Positions 54,135 to 64,000 of a DNA stretch of 64,000 nucleotides are shown one piece after another. Position 1 is the first letter of the stretch. Every line of letters starts with the position of its first letter. The notes beneath the pieces were generated by a model. That model made no database searches. It was not told the DNA's origin and was given only the letters and a program-made list of their open reading frames with translations. The position numbers and the translations under genes are program-made. This DNA is from Diphasiastrum complanatum (taxonomy: Eukaryota > Streptophyta > Lycopodiopsida > Lycopodiales > Lycopodiaceae). The DNA lies in NCBI GenBank assembly GCA_029204225.1, contig CM055109.1:31905870-31969869 (forward strand), read 5' to 3'.

Positions 54135-57100
54135 TTGATGCATACATCTATACTAGTCTTGGAGTATACAGGCTCAAAGAATGATATGATGTAATGCGAG
54201 CTATATAGCTTTCGTTGTGTACCTGGCGAGAGAGGCGACTGTTTGGATTTCAACCTCATAGATGATAGGAGGCTTCATGGCACATGCCGATGTATGCTAC
54301 GTTCCTGAAGTGACGAATAATGTCCAATAATTCCATTACAGCGTTAGCGAACGTACAAAATACATAACACTAGTAATTTCTCGTACAAGGTAGGCACTCG
54401 AAGTATCGAAACCGCATTTTTAGACAGCGTCAGCCTTGCAAGTCTTGTGACGTTGTGACAATGACTACTCACCATCCTTGTACATGATTCCGAGTCCCGA
54501 CATCTTAAAGAAACACTAACCGGGAAAGCCCCTTCAAGGGAGCACGTTAGCCCACCAGCCCATCAAATCATATGATGGGAGTCCATCATCCGACGACACA
54601 AAAAGGAGGGGAAAAAACCTCCTTGGAGTTTTCTCCAATATCCTATGTTTCTGGAGGATTGTCATTTTTCAAAAAAATTGCCTCAAATTCAATATTCTTC
54701 AGCTACTGAATTTTTATTATACCTCATTCTAAGTAAGTAGCATGATGAGAACATCCATAAATATCTTAATATTCAGTTATTGTGATTGAAATTATATCAA
54801 GAGATTCTTGGTATCTACCCCATCATCAAGGAATGTGAGCACGAATTGTGTTATGATTTAGTTAATAGTTTTTGGTTTATATGTAACTTTTATTGAGTAT
54901 CAAGGGGCTCTAATGTGGTAAAACTTGACAATCTCAAAATGAGTTTCTCAAACTACCATGGCTAGATTAAAATCTTATTATGTGTTCTAAACCCTGAGGT
55001 TTATAATTTTGTGAATATTTTGCTATACTGGAATTTTCATACAAAAGAAAATAATCTATAATTTAACATCTTTCAAAAGTCATATGAAACCAATTTTGAA
55101 AAAAAAAAAAGTTCTATTCTCATACTTCGTAGACTTTTATGAACATTTGCTCACTCACAGTGACAACAAATTAGTATGTTAGCAAAGATATCGAAATAAC
55201 AACAAACGTAATTATGGCTAGTATGAGCTCTTTTGTATAGATGTTTAGAATGAAGCCTTGTGCAACAATGATGATGATATAGGTAGATATTTTACTTTTT
55301 TTTATTGTTGTAGAATAAGTATAATCATATTAAGGCTATTCTGATGTATGTAGTCTAATATGATACTCATTACATACTAACAAAAAGTCTTGATGATTAC
55401 AAACAACGTATATGTTGTCATGAATGTAATTAGAGCACTCAATCCTATTCACACATGATTTATGTGAATCGAGGTGAACGATAGTCAAATCCCTGCTATA
55501 CTTGTTGGCCAAGCTTTGAATTGTTGGAATACTTAAGTTGTGATAGGTAACATCATTTCCAACTCTCAACAAGTTCTAAATGTGAGGAATATTATCATTA
55601 TTATTATGGTATTGAAATACTCATTTCCACTTGTCTAAAGAAATTTAAAATATATTGTGGATATTGTCTTACCTGTGATGATAATTTTCTTCATAAAATC
55701 GTGGCACATTACATTTATTATATGGTCATGCTTTCATGCCAATAAAACAACTAGAAATTTTTTAGTGACTGATAAGTCCTTGCACTTGTTGAACTCCATA
55801 AAGAACCGAAAACTCTAGAAGAAACACTACCATCCATTTGGTCCATTTCATTGCAATTCCTTGAATACCTTGTGTTTACTCTTGGAATAAGCAAACATTT
55901 TCTTCAAATGGTTTTATTTTGTAGTAAGCTATGTTTCCTTTGAGATTTATTCTATATGTTGGCTTCTCCTTCAAGAACTCCTACTTGAAAATAGAAACAA
56001 TGAGACCGCTTGTGTGCCCTTGTGAGTTGTAGAAATAAAACAAGGCTCACTTGGCACTATGCTTTTCCTCCACACTTAAGCTATTGCCCATTCACATATG
56101 ATTTTGTCACCAACATGAGTATCAACAATAACGTCATCCATAAAATGGTGACTTAGCAGTTTTCTTCGATTATTATTGTGTCCTCTCAAGAATAAAGTTT
56201 TTAAATAGGTGCCTATTTTCCAAACCTCCATTTTGAGCTTTGTAGGATACCATTATACAGAGGGGCAAGGATACAAAGAACCTCGATTTTAATGAATACA
56301 ATTTCAAAACTTTTTCAGATGGGTGAGCCAAGTTCAGTTGCAACAATCATAGTAACAAATATTGGGCGCATTCAACCAGCTATGGAGCAAATGCCATACA
56401 AGGATTACAAGCTCCACTAATATAACTACTTCAAGCCTACATGGTCCATTGTGAACCATGACTTTTGTAGCAACACCATAAATGCTTCCCATATTCAATG
56501 CCTAGTGTTGAAGCTATATGATGATGTTGCTTAATGAAGACAAAGCATACTCATGGCATTTCGATCACAAGAACACTAAAACCATCATAATCAAGCCACA
56601 AAACTACAATATTGATTACAAAATGCTAGATTGAATAATTTTGAAGTACCAAGAAATAGAATAAAAAGAAAACCTCATTGAAAAGATGAATCAACAACTC
56701 TTGTAACCAAATGGAATCTACACAACGAAACAACAATGCTCGATTAACAAAGTCATGACTCTAAAAAACCACATTGATCAAGCCAACTTCAAGTTTAAAA
56801 TCCTTGAAGCCCTCCTCAATAGTATCATTGCCACTAGCAAAGCACAATTGTCAATAAAAGGTCCTAGTCGGGGTCAACCATTTTAATAAAGATTGTTGCA
56901 TATCAATTCAGAAAAAGTATAGTGAGAAAATATTATTCTCTATGAACAAGCATAAGAAAAACTAACAATAGACTACCCATTTAGAAAAAAAAAAAAAGGT
57001 TTCAGTTCTACATGTTAGCATATGCACTAGCGAAGTTACAAGAAACTACCTCTTACTTGAAGTGGCTACATTTCCCTCAACTTTTTTCCCAAAACTCATG

Positions 57101-57320
57101 TCCCTAAAATATATGTAGGAAATGGGAACATAGTGATGGTAGTGTGCTTTTCAGATAACATTCTTTATGTCTATCAATGGCTCTTACAAAATGACAATTG
57201 CGAGTGTACAAGGCTTTAAGACATCAATAGGTTTGGGCCCAAATGTTGTGGGAGAAGAGCAAAAGTACATCGAGAACAATCAATTAGATTTCTAGAAGAT
57301 AGATTATGATGGAGGCAATG
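54135..57320. other. Long stretch without a recognisable gene
   Basis: Short frames only. A 78-codon minus-strand frame (55572-55336) contains YHNLSIPTIQSLANKYSRDL and VHLDSHKSC, weakly protein-like but not assignable. 54530-54640 contains small inverted words (CATCATATGATGG, AGGAGG..CCTCCT). The remainder is AT-rich. Confidence 0.35.
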
Positions 57321-57329
57321 GACAAATTG

Positions 57330-57560
57330 GATTTTAGATTTAACTTAAATTTAAAGAACTTAACTATTCCATCTGGCAATGGAGGATGGAACTACTTTTA
57401 GAGTAAAATTCTTTGTTGGGAAATGATAAATGGGAGTGAGAAGCTTATCGTTGTCGATCAAGTTTGATCAATGATTTAAACCTAGGTAATGATGAGGGCT
57501 CGTTAATTGAAAGAGAGAAAGGCATGCATTACTATTTGTGTAACATTATAAGATCTAGAG
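57330..57560 (+). pseudogene. Copia Gag-like remnant
   Basis: The plus-strand text RFNLNLKELNYSIWQWRME (57330-57395), followed by SLIERERKACITICVTL (57495-57545), resembles the N-terminal copia Gag motif NY-x-W-x-x-RME. Stops interrupt it. It is adjacent to, but opposite in strand from, the CopI RT remnant. Confidence 0.4.
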
Positions 57561-57599
57561 ATATCAATAGCATAAGTTCAAGATGTTGGAATGTTCAAT

Positions 57600-58090
57600 A
57601 GCAAGATGTTGACACTAGAAGAGATATCAATAGCTTAAGCTCAGCTTCAATAGAAGATCGAGCTACTACACTTTGTTTCTTCCTCAGACATCCAAGGGAT
57701 CCTTTTCATAAAAGATATGTTGTGCCTATGGTATATTTATAGTCAATTGGTTCCCGAGCTTGCATATGTCTATGCCATTAATGAAAAGTCTCCCCCCCCC
57801 CTCTTTCAAATAGTATTCCAAAGTCAACTGTTTCCTTGAGGTATCCTAAAATTCTTTTGGCCATGGTCCAATGTTGAGTTTAGTAGCAATTATTAAATTG
57901 GCTGAAAGTGATGATTGAGAAAAAGATATCCAGTTGTGTGAAAACCCTAATATACATCAAGCATCCAATGAGTCGCCTATGTGGCACATCTACTTGTTCC
58001 ACACATGTTTCTATATAATATCAAACAAAAAGATTGAAACATAGGCCCATAGGTGTAGCAACTGCAATCCTCCATGCCAAATTTTGTAAA
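57600..58090 (-). pseudogene. Copia RT/RNase H remnant (CopI)
   Basis: The minus-strand reading gives RRLIGCLMYIRVFTQLDI (about 57975-57920), TQHWTMAKRILGYLKETVD (57880-57820), GILFERG, then CLRKKQSVVARSSIEAELK (about 57690-57640). This matches the end of copia RT and the start of RNase H. Stops are frequent. Both flanks are lost. Confidence 0.7.
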
Positions 58091-58297
58091 TACATTATCA
58101 ATGTATTGTTGCTCGCTAAGATGGATGGTAATGTTTGTGAAGAAATTAGATCACAAAGATCTAATTATGTCTTTTGATCTTTAGCTATTTTGGAGAGTAC
58201 ATCTAGCATCATTACAAATGAAATCATGCATCTACTACACATAGAAGATGAAAACTCAATAAGAACTTATCAAAAACACTTATGTAAGTTAATTTAC

Positions 58298-58985
58298 TGT
58301 TCCAGCCAAGTACAACCAAGATCAAGTAAGTACCAGGAGGAGATCCTCCTCCACGGACGATGCTGACGAAATTCGGAACACCATTGGAATGTGCAACAAG
58401 CCGTTCTTGTAATCAGAAAATTAGCTTAGACCTTTTTCTCTCTATCTATATAAACATATCAAACATGAGAGAATTGGTTGAACATCCAAAGTGGTTGAAT
58501 ACCAATGTGAGCTAGGCATAGAACTGTCAACCGATGTCCAAGAAGTCTGTTAGTAAGCAAGATGATCTAAGCTTCTCTTGCACCGACACATTGTGTGGGT
58601 TTGTCACACAACTCTTACAAGAAAGGATCATTGATAATATAGTAGCTTAAATGCACATGTAGTTTTAACTTGAATGATCTTGAATGCTTGGATGTCTAAT
58701 TGCTGTCTATACATGTTCAGTTGTTTATTCTTTATTCCACACACTGGTTCATCTTTGTTGAATGCTTAAACAAATTATAATGTAGGTCAGCAGTGTCTGT
58801 CTACACTCTAGAGGATTGTAGATCTGATCTAGTAGGCGGTAACCGGCAGACATAATTGAATTCCATCCGGTTTGTTTTTCACATCAACAATGATATAAGA
58901 GCTGCAGAGGTTCATTGAAGAGGAAGAACACAAACTGTTTCTGTTTTGTGTTTGAACCTTGCACGCATCTTTTCCTTTTGCAACA
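58298..58985 (+). repeat. CopJ 5' LTR
   Basis: It starts TGTTCCAGCC and ends TTTTGCAACA, giving complementary TGTT..AACA ends, and sits one base before a tRNA-Met PBS. No second LTR is seen. Confidence 0.6.
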
Positions 58986-58986
58986 A

Positions 58987-58998
58987 TGGTATCAGAGC
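58987..58998 (+). other. CopJ primer-binding site, tRNA-iMet type
   Basis: TGGTATCAGAGC one base after the LTR end. Confidence 0.88.
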
Positions 58999-58999
58999 A

Positions 59000-59595
59000 T
59001 CTTGCTCCGATCTACACAATCTTCGATTCATCTAGGTCTAACTTCCTAGCATGGAAGGTGGGGACCTCTCTCATCTTAAAGGGGGAAGGCTATGGCCCTG
59101 GGTAGATGGCACTGAAAGAATGCCTACAACCACCGGCAAAGAGCTATGAGAACGGAGAGAAACGAACGACAAGACAGTAGATGTGTTGTCTTCATCCATC
59201 CACGACACTCTCAAATGCAAGAGAGATGTGGGATGCATTACTTACCAGGTTCTAGACAAAATCACACAGCCAGATAATGCTTCTCGGAGATCAGTTGATG
59301 AACCTACAATGGGATGACAAAGACCTCACATCTTTTATCAGAAAGATTGTTTCTTTCATTACACAACACCGAAATAGATAATGTCGTATCAACAGATAAG
59401 CAGCTCACCTATTTGCTACGAGCTTTACCAAGATCCTTCCAGACCACCCAAATGTTGCTAGCGAAAGATCCAAAGATGACTCCCAAAAGAGCAGTGATCG
59501 AGATTCGAGAAGAAGTTGAAGCCCGTGAGCATCTTGATCACAAGGACGTCTCTGATCAAGCTCTCTACAACAACAAGGAGAAGTCGAAGAAATAG
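59000..59595 (+). pseudogene. CopJ Gag
   Basis: Readings give IYTIFDSSRSNFLAWKVGT (59010-59065), LILKGEGYG (59070), TGKEL and DKTVDVLSSSIHDTL, MNLQWDDKDLTSFIRKIVS (59295-59350), then an open frame (59314-59595) with YLLRALPRSFQTTQMLLAK and KRAVIEIREEVEAREHL, ending before any zinc knuckle. It is the same Gag subfamily as CopC (LLLKGEG, LQWDNKDL). Frame breaks and stops near 59105 and 59150 show decay. The element is cut at about 59600. Confidence 0.75.
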
Positions 59596-59599
59596 TTGA

Positions 59600-60935
59600 A
59601 GCCATAAATGCTTCTTGGTACAAATACACCTAGAATTTAAGAAAAAACTAAAGTTTAACAATTCATCCTACCAAAATCTCTAGGAGATCCATCAAGATAA
59701 AAATGACTTTAATTCAATTCTGAGTACCCTGGATACTCACTTGAGTTAAGTGCTCTATTCCTAATATCTCATGCAAGAAAATTGCAATCATAAATCTTGA
59801 TAGATTTCTTTGTCTCCTAATTAACCGAAGATCTAGGCTGAAAACTGTACATAAGCATCTATGGACTACAATTTGTAGTAGACCTTCATCCACTAAGGTA
59901 AGCAAATTTCTCATAAGTCAAAATAAATTACCTCTATGAGAATGCTTGTGAGATCCACACAATCTTAATTATGCACTAGAGTAAAGAAATTTAGATTTTC
60001 GAGTAGCTGATCTAAATTCCTGACACTTTTAATAAATCAAAAATTACTCATTATCATAAGAATCATCATATTTTCTTATAATCTTCTGATGACCATGAAG
60101 TATCAATTTATGATCCGTCAATCATAAATATTTAGAATTTTATGATTCGCCAATCACAATTCACTGGATTCCAAAACCATACTGAATCATGGAAAGGTAC
60201 TGGAGTAAATGTACAACATACTACTAAGAAAATATAAGATTTACTCTAAAATATTTTCCCACAAGGAAAATTATTGGATTTCAATAATATTTTTTCAACC
60301 TGATCCTTAACAAGGTTATGAGTTATCCAAACTTTGCAATCATTCAGGTAATCAAAGAAATAAAGTATACCAAAACCATTTTGACATTTGTCTTCACTAC
60401 AAAAACTTTACACAAACCTCTAGAACAAAATCTAGATTTTCCAAATTCCTGCTGAATTCCAATCAAATTCAGTGGTTATCTTTGATATTTATTAAACTCT
60501 AACATCCAATATGAGCTCACTGAGATATAATCAATAACTTAGAGTCTATTTTCCATTTAAGAATATTCTATACCAAGAATTTCCTATATTCTATGCACAC
60601 AACTTTCATTAGGGCCCTTTTTGGACTCAAAAAGGGCCTCTTCCTTGCCTAAACAAGTCTTTTAATCATAATTAATTTAGTGCTAATCAATCCTACATGG
60701 CACCTTTACCTTGGGTTACCATACAAGGTGAGCAAGAGTTAAGGCCTAAATATAGGTCTCATTTTCATAGACTATTGTAGGTTATTTGCATAGACTATAA
60801 TAGGCAACTAATAGGTAAGTTACAAACTACAACTAGAGTAGGGCTATTATAGGACAACCTTTCATTGTCCTAACTACAATAGGACCCTAGGCATGGAAAC
60901 TAGTATACGTCTAATAAAGCTTATATCGTAGTTAG
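59600..60935. other. AT-rich stretch without a gene
   Basis: No convincing reading on either strand. The text resembles 2050-3900 in composition. An AGGGCCCTTTTTGGACTC word is at 60612. Confidence 0.35.
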
Positions 60936-60941
60936 TTCACA

Positions 60942-61130
60942 TTGAACTTTGACACCATTCGATTAAGGTATATTGTAAAGTTCTACATAGATTCTTATGG
61001 AAAATTTGACATCTTCAAGATGACAACCAAGTATCACTTACATGTGAAGTTAGACAGAAATAATGTAACCACCAAAGCTGCATGGGGTGTTAGCTTAAAT
61101 CCGTATGAGATGCATTGTTGGAGATTATAA
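60942..61130 (+). pseudogene. FamX-2, possible first exon
   Basis: An open frame of 62 codons starts MNFDTIRLRYIVKFYIDSY and continues KFDIFKMTTKYHLHVKLDR, ending just before the conserved FamX N-terminal module in another frame. No equivalent was found upstream of FamX-1, so its membership rests on position only. Confidence 0.35.
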
Positions 61131-61555
61131 GGCAAAAAACATATCGACCTATGGGTAAGAGGTGATTTATACCCCCACAATCCACTGGTAGATGCTCCTC
61201 CTAAGTATTCTGATGTACATAGTTTGTTAAAGTTCATTGGGGATGGTGGGAATGGACTGCTTGGCTATTGTCAAGCAACGGATTCTCGAAGAATCCAAGC
61301 TGAGACATTGGCAAATACGGCAACATTCATATCTTGAGTATTAATGACATTTTAAAGTCACTGCATGGAATAAATATGAAATTGGAGCAGGAGATAAATG
61401 GTTTGAAAATAGAGCTTGCCAGTTTTGTCGCAAAAATTGAAGAATTGCAATCTTCAATCAGTATATTCAGAGGACAATATATGGCTTACAACGAAAGTGT
61501 AGAGTCTCAATGGATCAGCAAGCACAAAATGAAAACACTAAGAGACACAAACTAG
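61131..61555 (+). pseudogene. FamX-2 N-terminal module and coiled coil
   Basis: The plus strand reads HIDLWVRGDLYPHNPLVDA, SDVHSLLKFIGDGGNGLLG and YCQATDSRR, matching FamX-1 (LWVDGSIYHND, THLLRYVCEGNSGLLGYCQ). After a frame change at about 61335 a coiled-coil-like segment follows (INDILKSLHGINMKLEQEI, LKIELASFVAKIEELQSS). The order equals that of FamX-1, although the coiled-coil residues are not conserved. The TGA at 61335 interrupts the direct reading. Confidence 0.55.
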
Positions 61556-62105
61556 AAGCTTTGGCATCGGGTGGTGGTGCCAGTATAAGATGTATGAGGG
61601 ACACAAAAGATTTCTTGCAAAAGACGGTTGGAAAAGATTTTATCGCCGAAAAATATATGAAACATTTTTTGAAGGGTAAAGATTCAATTAAAATTGTGGA
61701 AGATGAAACAAATGATTCAATTCGCTTGAGAATTGCAAAAAAGCTCGTGGACAAGTTCAAGCCAATTCCAAACGGGTTAGAGATGGTGTACGCATGTGAC
61801 CAAAAAGGTGTGAGTCGCAAGGGGTATAGAGCTTTAAAGAAGTATATGAAACGCTCTGACAAAAATGGGTTAAAACGCCATCAAATAATACCTACTTATA
61901 AACTTGTTGAATCCGCAAAACGAGAATGCAATTCGATTTTGCTCTCTGAATTAGGAGAGTTTCAGTATATTGAGGATTCTTTTACAGTAACCAATAAGAA
62001 GAAAGGACCTCCGACATGTTTTCATTATCATCAAGGCAACAATATATTCTTAGACTGAAAAAGGTCCAAGCAATGATGATCCGACATTACGAAGTTAAAA
62101 CAAAT
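61510..62105 (+). CDS. FamX-2 middle part
   Basis: An open frame of 182 codons (61510-62058) begins near MDQQAQNENTKRHKLEALA. It contains SIRCMRDTKDFLQKTVGKD, IRLRIAKKLVDKFKPIPNG, VYACDQKGVSRKGYRALKK, RHQIIPTYKLVESAKREC and YHQGNNIFLD. ACDQKGVSRKGY aligns with ACDVSGISRNAY of FamX-1, and NNIFLD with NNIFLD. A frame change after NNIFLD leads on to a donor GTAAGA at 62106. The region is Lys-rich and largely helical by composition. Function unknown. Confidence 0.55.
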
Positions 62106-62192
62106 GTAAGAACATTTCTTGTAGATTTCGGTTTTCAATTGTATGCTTTTCTTCAACTAATATGCTTTCGTAATGAAATTTTTATTTTACAG
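62106..62192 (+). other. FamX-2 intron, absent from FamX-1
   Basis: AAAT|GTAAGAAC is the donor and TTTTATTTTACAG|ATTGCGG the acceptor, giving 87 bp. The FamX-1 reading is continuous across the corresponding point (YKLDEHQVNGKIII). Confidence 0.55.
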
Positions 62193-62703
62193 ATTGCGGA
62201 GGTAAAGTTATATCTGTTATTAAGTTGGAAGAAGCAGAAATCGTAAAAGGGCGTAAACTTGAACGTGTCACAATCACCTTGATGAATCGTGAATTGCAAC
62301 AGTTTGGCAGAAGTTATTGTAAAGAATTTAGCGTGCAATCCGAAAATCACATATGGTAGATAGCTGCATTTGAAGTTCCTAAGGAGTCTCACGAAGTACT
62401 AAAGTGACTATTTGAAAAATGTAGTATATCTAAGATAATACACGCACAAAATGAAGGCAAATTGTTCAATGTTGAAGGAGAAAGCTTTGTTGTAGAATGG
62501 CACCTAGCTGTTGATTTGAAGACCCTGAAATGCATGTACGGCTGTGGTCTCGGTGCAAATGCAAAGAATTTTTGTATATATTGTATGTTTGAATCTGGAC
62601 AAAACAAAAGTATTTTGAATTGCAACCAACGTCTTGAACCAAATAGGCACAATCTAGACAAAGCTTGCATTAGAGAAAATTTGGCTTTGGAAAAGGCCCT
62701 ATA
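62193..62703 (+). pseudogene. FamX-2 core with CxxC pair, truncated
   Basis: The reading gives GGKVISVIKLEEAEIVKGRK, LERVTITLMNRELQQFG, EFSVQSENHIW, a stop at about 62358, AAFEVPKESHEVLK, a stop at about 62405, then in the frame 62462-62703 EWHLAVDLKTLKCMYGCGLG, NAKNFCIYCMFESGQN. It ends NRHNLDKACIRENLALEKAL at a TAA-like stop (62703). These align with FamX-1 (IIIVIKLDESEIIKGQKLE, WHLVGDLKTVKCMYNVSHG, CLYCMKDS). The His-rich and HGG C-terminal blocks of FamX-1 are absent, so this copy is truncated or decayed. Confidence 0.6.
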
Positions 62704-62841
62704 AGAATTGCCACGTAGGATGACAATTTTTTGGCAATGTAAACTACTAAAATAAAATCTTTTTCTGCCCGCAGTCCTGCCCACACAATCTTCGATGGTT
62801 AGTTAGTATGTGCATAGTATAGTTTGTGGTTGTAAAAAATC

Positions 62842-62908
62842 ATAACTTTTGAATGGAAGGTCGGATTGAGACAATTATGGTGCCATTAGAAAGCCCTCGA
62901 CGAGAGCT
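62842..62908. repeat. Outer left arm of foldback
   Basis: It pairs with 63893-63959 in inverse orientation (TAACTTTTGAA..TCGGATTGAGA..CCCTCGACGAGAGCT) with a few mismatches, 67 bp per arm. Confidence 0.85.
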
Positions 62909-62914
62909 TTTCAA

Positions 62915-63086
62915 CAACATCCCAAGATCACCCAGTTCCGAGCTACGGTTAAGAAGTTACGGCTAGTCAAACAAACTGGTCAACTACGCTTGAAAGAGAT
63001 ATCGGGTTGACCAAGTGTTGACCGACCAAAACTTTGACTGGCCATAACTTCTTGACCGTAGCTCGGAACTGGGTCATCTTGGGTGT
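62915..63086. repeat. Inner hairpin: 55-bp inverted arms around a ~60-nt loop
   Basis: CCCAAGATCACCCAGTTCCG and following bases (62921-62970) pair with the reverse complement at 63033-63086 (CGGAACTGGGTCATCTTGGG). The loop includes GGTTGACCAAGTGTTGACC. Confidence 0.85.
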
Positions 63087-63099
63087 GTTGAAATGGAAA

Positions 63100-63892
63100 A
63101 ATAATTCATCTTGACTTTAGGCTTGCTATAAAAATTGTACCATGCAAGTATGTTGTTCATAAATGCAAAATGACAAGTTTGGCCTAGATAGAACTCGAGC
63201 TACATGCATATGTCATATCTAGAATGATGAGTACAACTTGCATATAGTTTGTAGACATAGAATTAGCAAAATTATGCTTGTAGAAACTCGTGGCAATTCA
63301 CATGCATTAATTGTAAGTGATCCATAGTGACATGCAAGGCATGCACAAAGTGTAATGGACACATGCATGATGATTTGTACATTTCTAGTTAGAACTAGCA
63401 CACTTGGAAAAAGTTGGTAGAGTTTCATGCATGATAAGTGACAAACGTCACATAGACTCTAGTTTTCACTTTAGATGTCAATAAATGATGGATGGATGTG
63501 GTTCTACCTCGAGCTACCTCAAACTCCATAAATATGTGTAGCTCTCTTCATATTTTGTGATGAAGAACCAAAAGCTTTGTAGCTATCTCATGCCATTTTG
63601 CATCCACACATTTTTTGCTTGTTATCCCTCTTTCTTTCTCTCTCTAACTCGTGTTGAGGCTAATGCGAATACACTGATATCTTGTACTTTTGATCATTAT
63701 TGATTCATTGCTATCATATTCTGATGCTTAGCATGCTAGATTGTGGTTAAGCCATAACTTCTGTACTAGATCTTGCTAATCAATCTAGATTCAGGTTACT
63801 GTGCTAATCATAAAGCTTAATTAGATCCGTCACACTTGTGGACATTTCCCACACGTGTGAATTCTGAAAATTTTGTCAGGGTGTCGTTGCTA
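63100..63892. other. Interior of the outer foldback, no gene seen
   Basis: Non-coding; several CATGCA/TGCATG words (63140-63430) and one CACACGTGTG (63850-63859). A TC-rich stretch is at 63625-63645. Confidence 0.4.
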
Positions 63893-63959
63893 AGCTCTCG
63901 TCGAGGGCTTTTTAATGGCACCGTAATTATCTCAATCCGAACTTCCGTTCAAAAGTTAC
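63893..63959. repeat. Outer right arm of foldback
   Basis: It is the inverted match of 62842-62908, ending AAAAGTTAC. Confidence 0.85.
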
Positions 63960-64000
63960 ACTGTTTTTTTTTTTGTTGAGTTGCATATTGTACTACAAAT

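Overview
The window looks like nuclear DNA of a land plant. It is AT-rich, has spliced-looking pieces with GT..AG borders, and is packed with plant-type LTR retrotransposons. Their primer-binding sites match plant initiator tRNA-Met (TGGTATCAGAGC) or tRNA-Asp (TGGCGCCGTTGCCGGGGA), and one DUF4218-like CACTA fragment is present. I cannot place it more precisely. No intact single-copy host gene is recognisable; almost everything is mobile DNA in various states of decay.

Layout. 1-800: a minus-strand exon-like fragment of an unrecognised protein, running off the left edge. 1451-1597: a long (CT)n microsatellite. 3965-5470: a gypsy gag without pol (GypA, minus). 6341-8458: copia CopA (minus). 8461-9036: a possible solo LTR. 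9147-12590: gypsy GypB (minus), interrupted by a 480-bp solo LTR and carrying two protease modules. 12645-13294: copia fragment CopB (minus). 13295-20137: gypsy GypC (plus), with LTR, tRNA-Asp PBS and a gag-protease-RT-RNase H-integrase reading broken by about a dozen stops. 21725-22000: a small plus-strand ORF behind a TATA box. 21997-24599: first copy of an unnamed multi-domain family (FamX-1, minus). 25089-25406: CACTA DUF4218 fragment. 25407-30298: copia CopC with both LTRs. 30299 to about 33880: copia CopD without its 5' half. 34061 to about 35900: copia CopE. 36073-42105: complete-ended copia CopF (minus) with a perfect AGGTG target duplication but an unrelated segment where its reverse transcriptase should be. 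42140 to about 45920: decayed gypsy GypD flanked by inverted LTR copies containing a G29 / C13 run. 45960-46400: short tandem duplications. 47069-48710: 5' end of copia CopG. 49062-49990: LTR-like promoter region. 50540 to about 51600: 3' end of copia CopH. 52335-54130: tandemly duplicated block with exon-like borders. 57330-59595: copia remnants CopI and CopJ. 60942-62705: second copy of the unnamed family (FamX-2, plus). 62842-63959: nested foldback.

The most interesting material is FamX: two diverged copies 36 kb apart in opposite orientation. They share an N-terminal module, a coiled coil, and a core with a GDLKTVKCM-type segment followed by a CxxC pair. Each copy has an intron that the other lacks. 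I do not recognise the family by name; it behaves like a transposon or dispersed gene family. Other points are the chimeric CopF, the tandem protease modules of GypB with Glu in the active-site DSG position, the CAG-to-TAG and CGA-to-TGA bias of the stops in the decayed elements, and nine exact copies of the palindrome CACACGTGTG. All calls were made by eye from translation and sequence comparison within the window; no database search was done.
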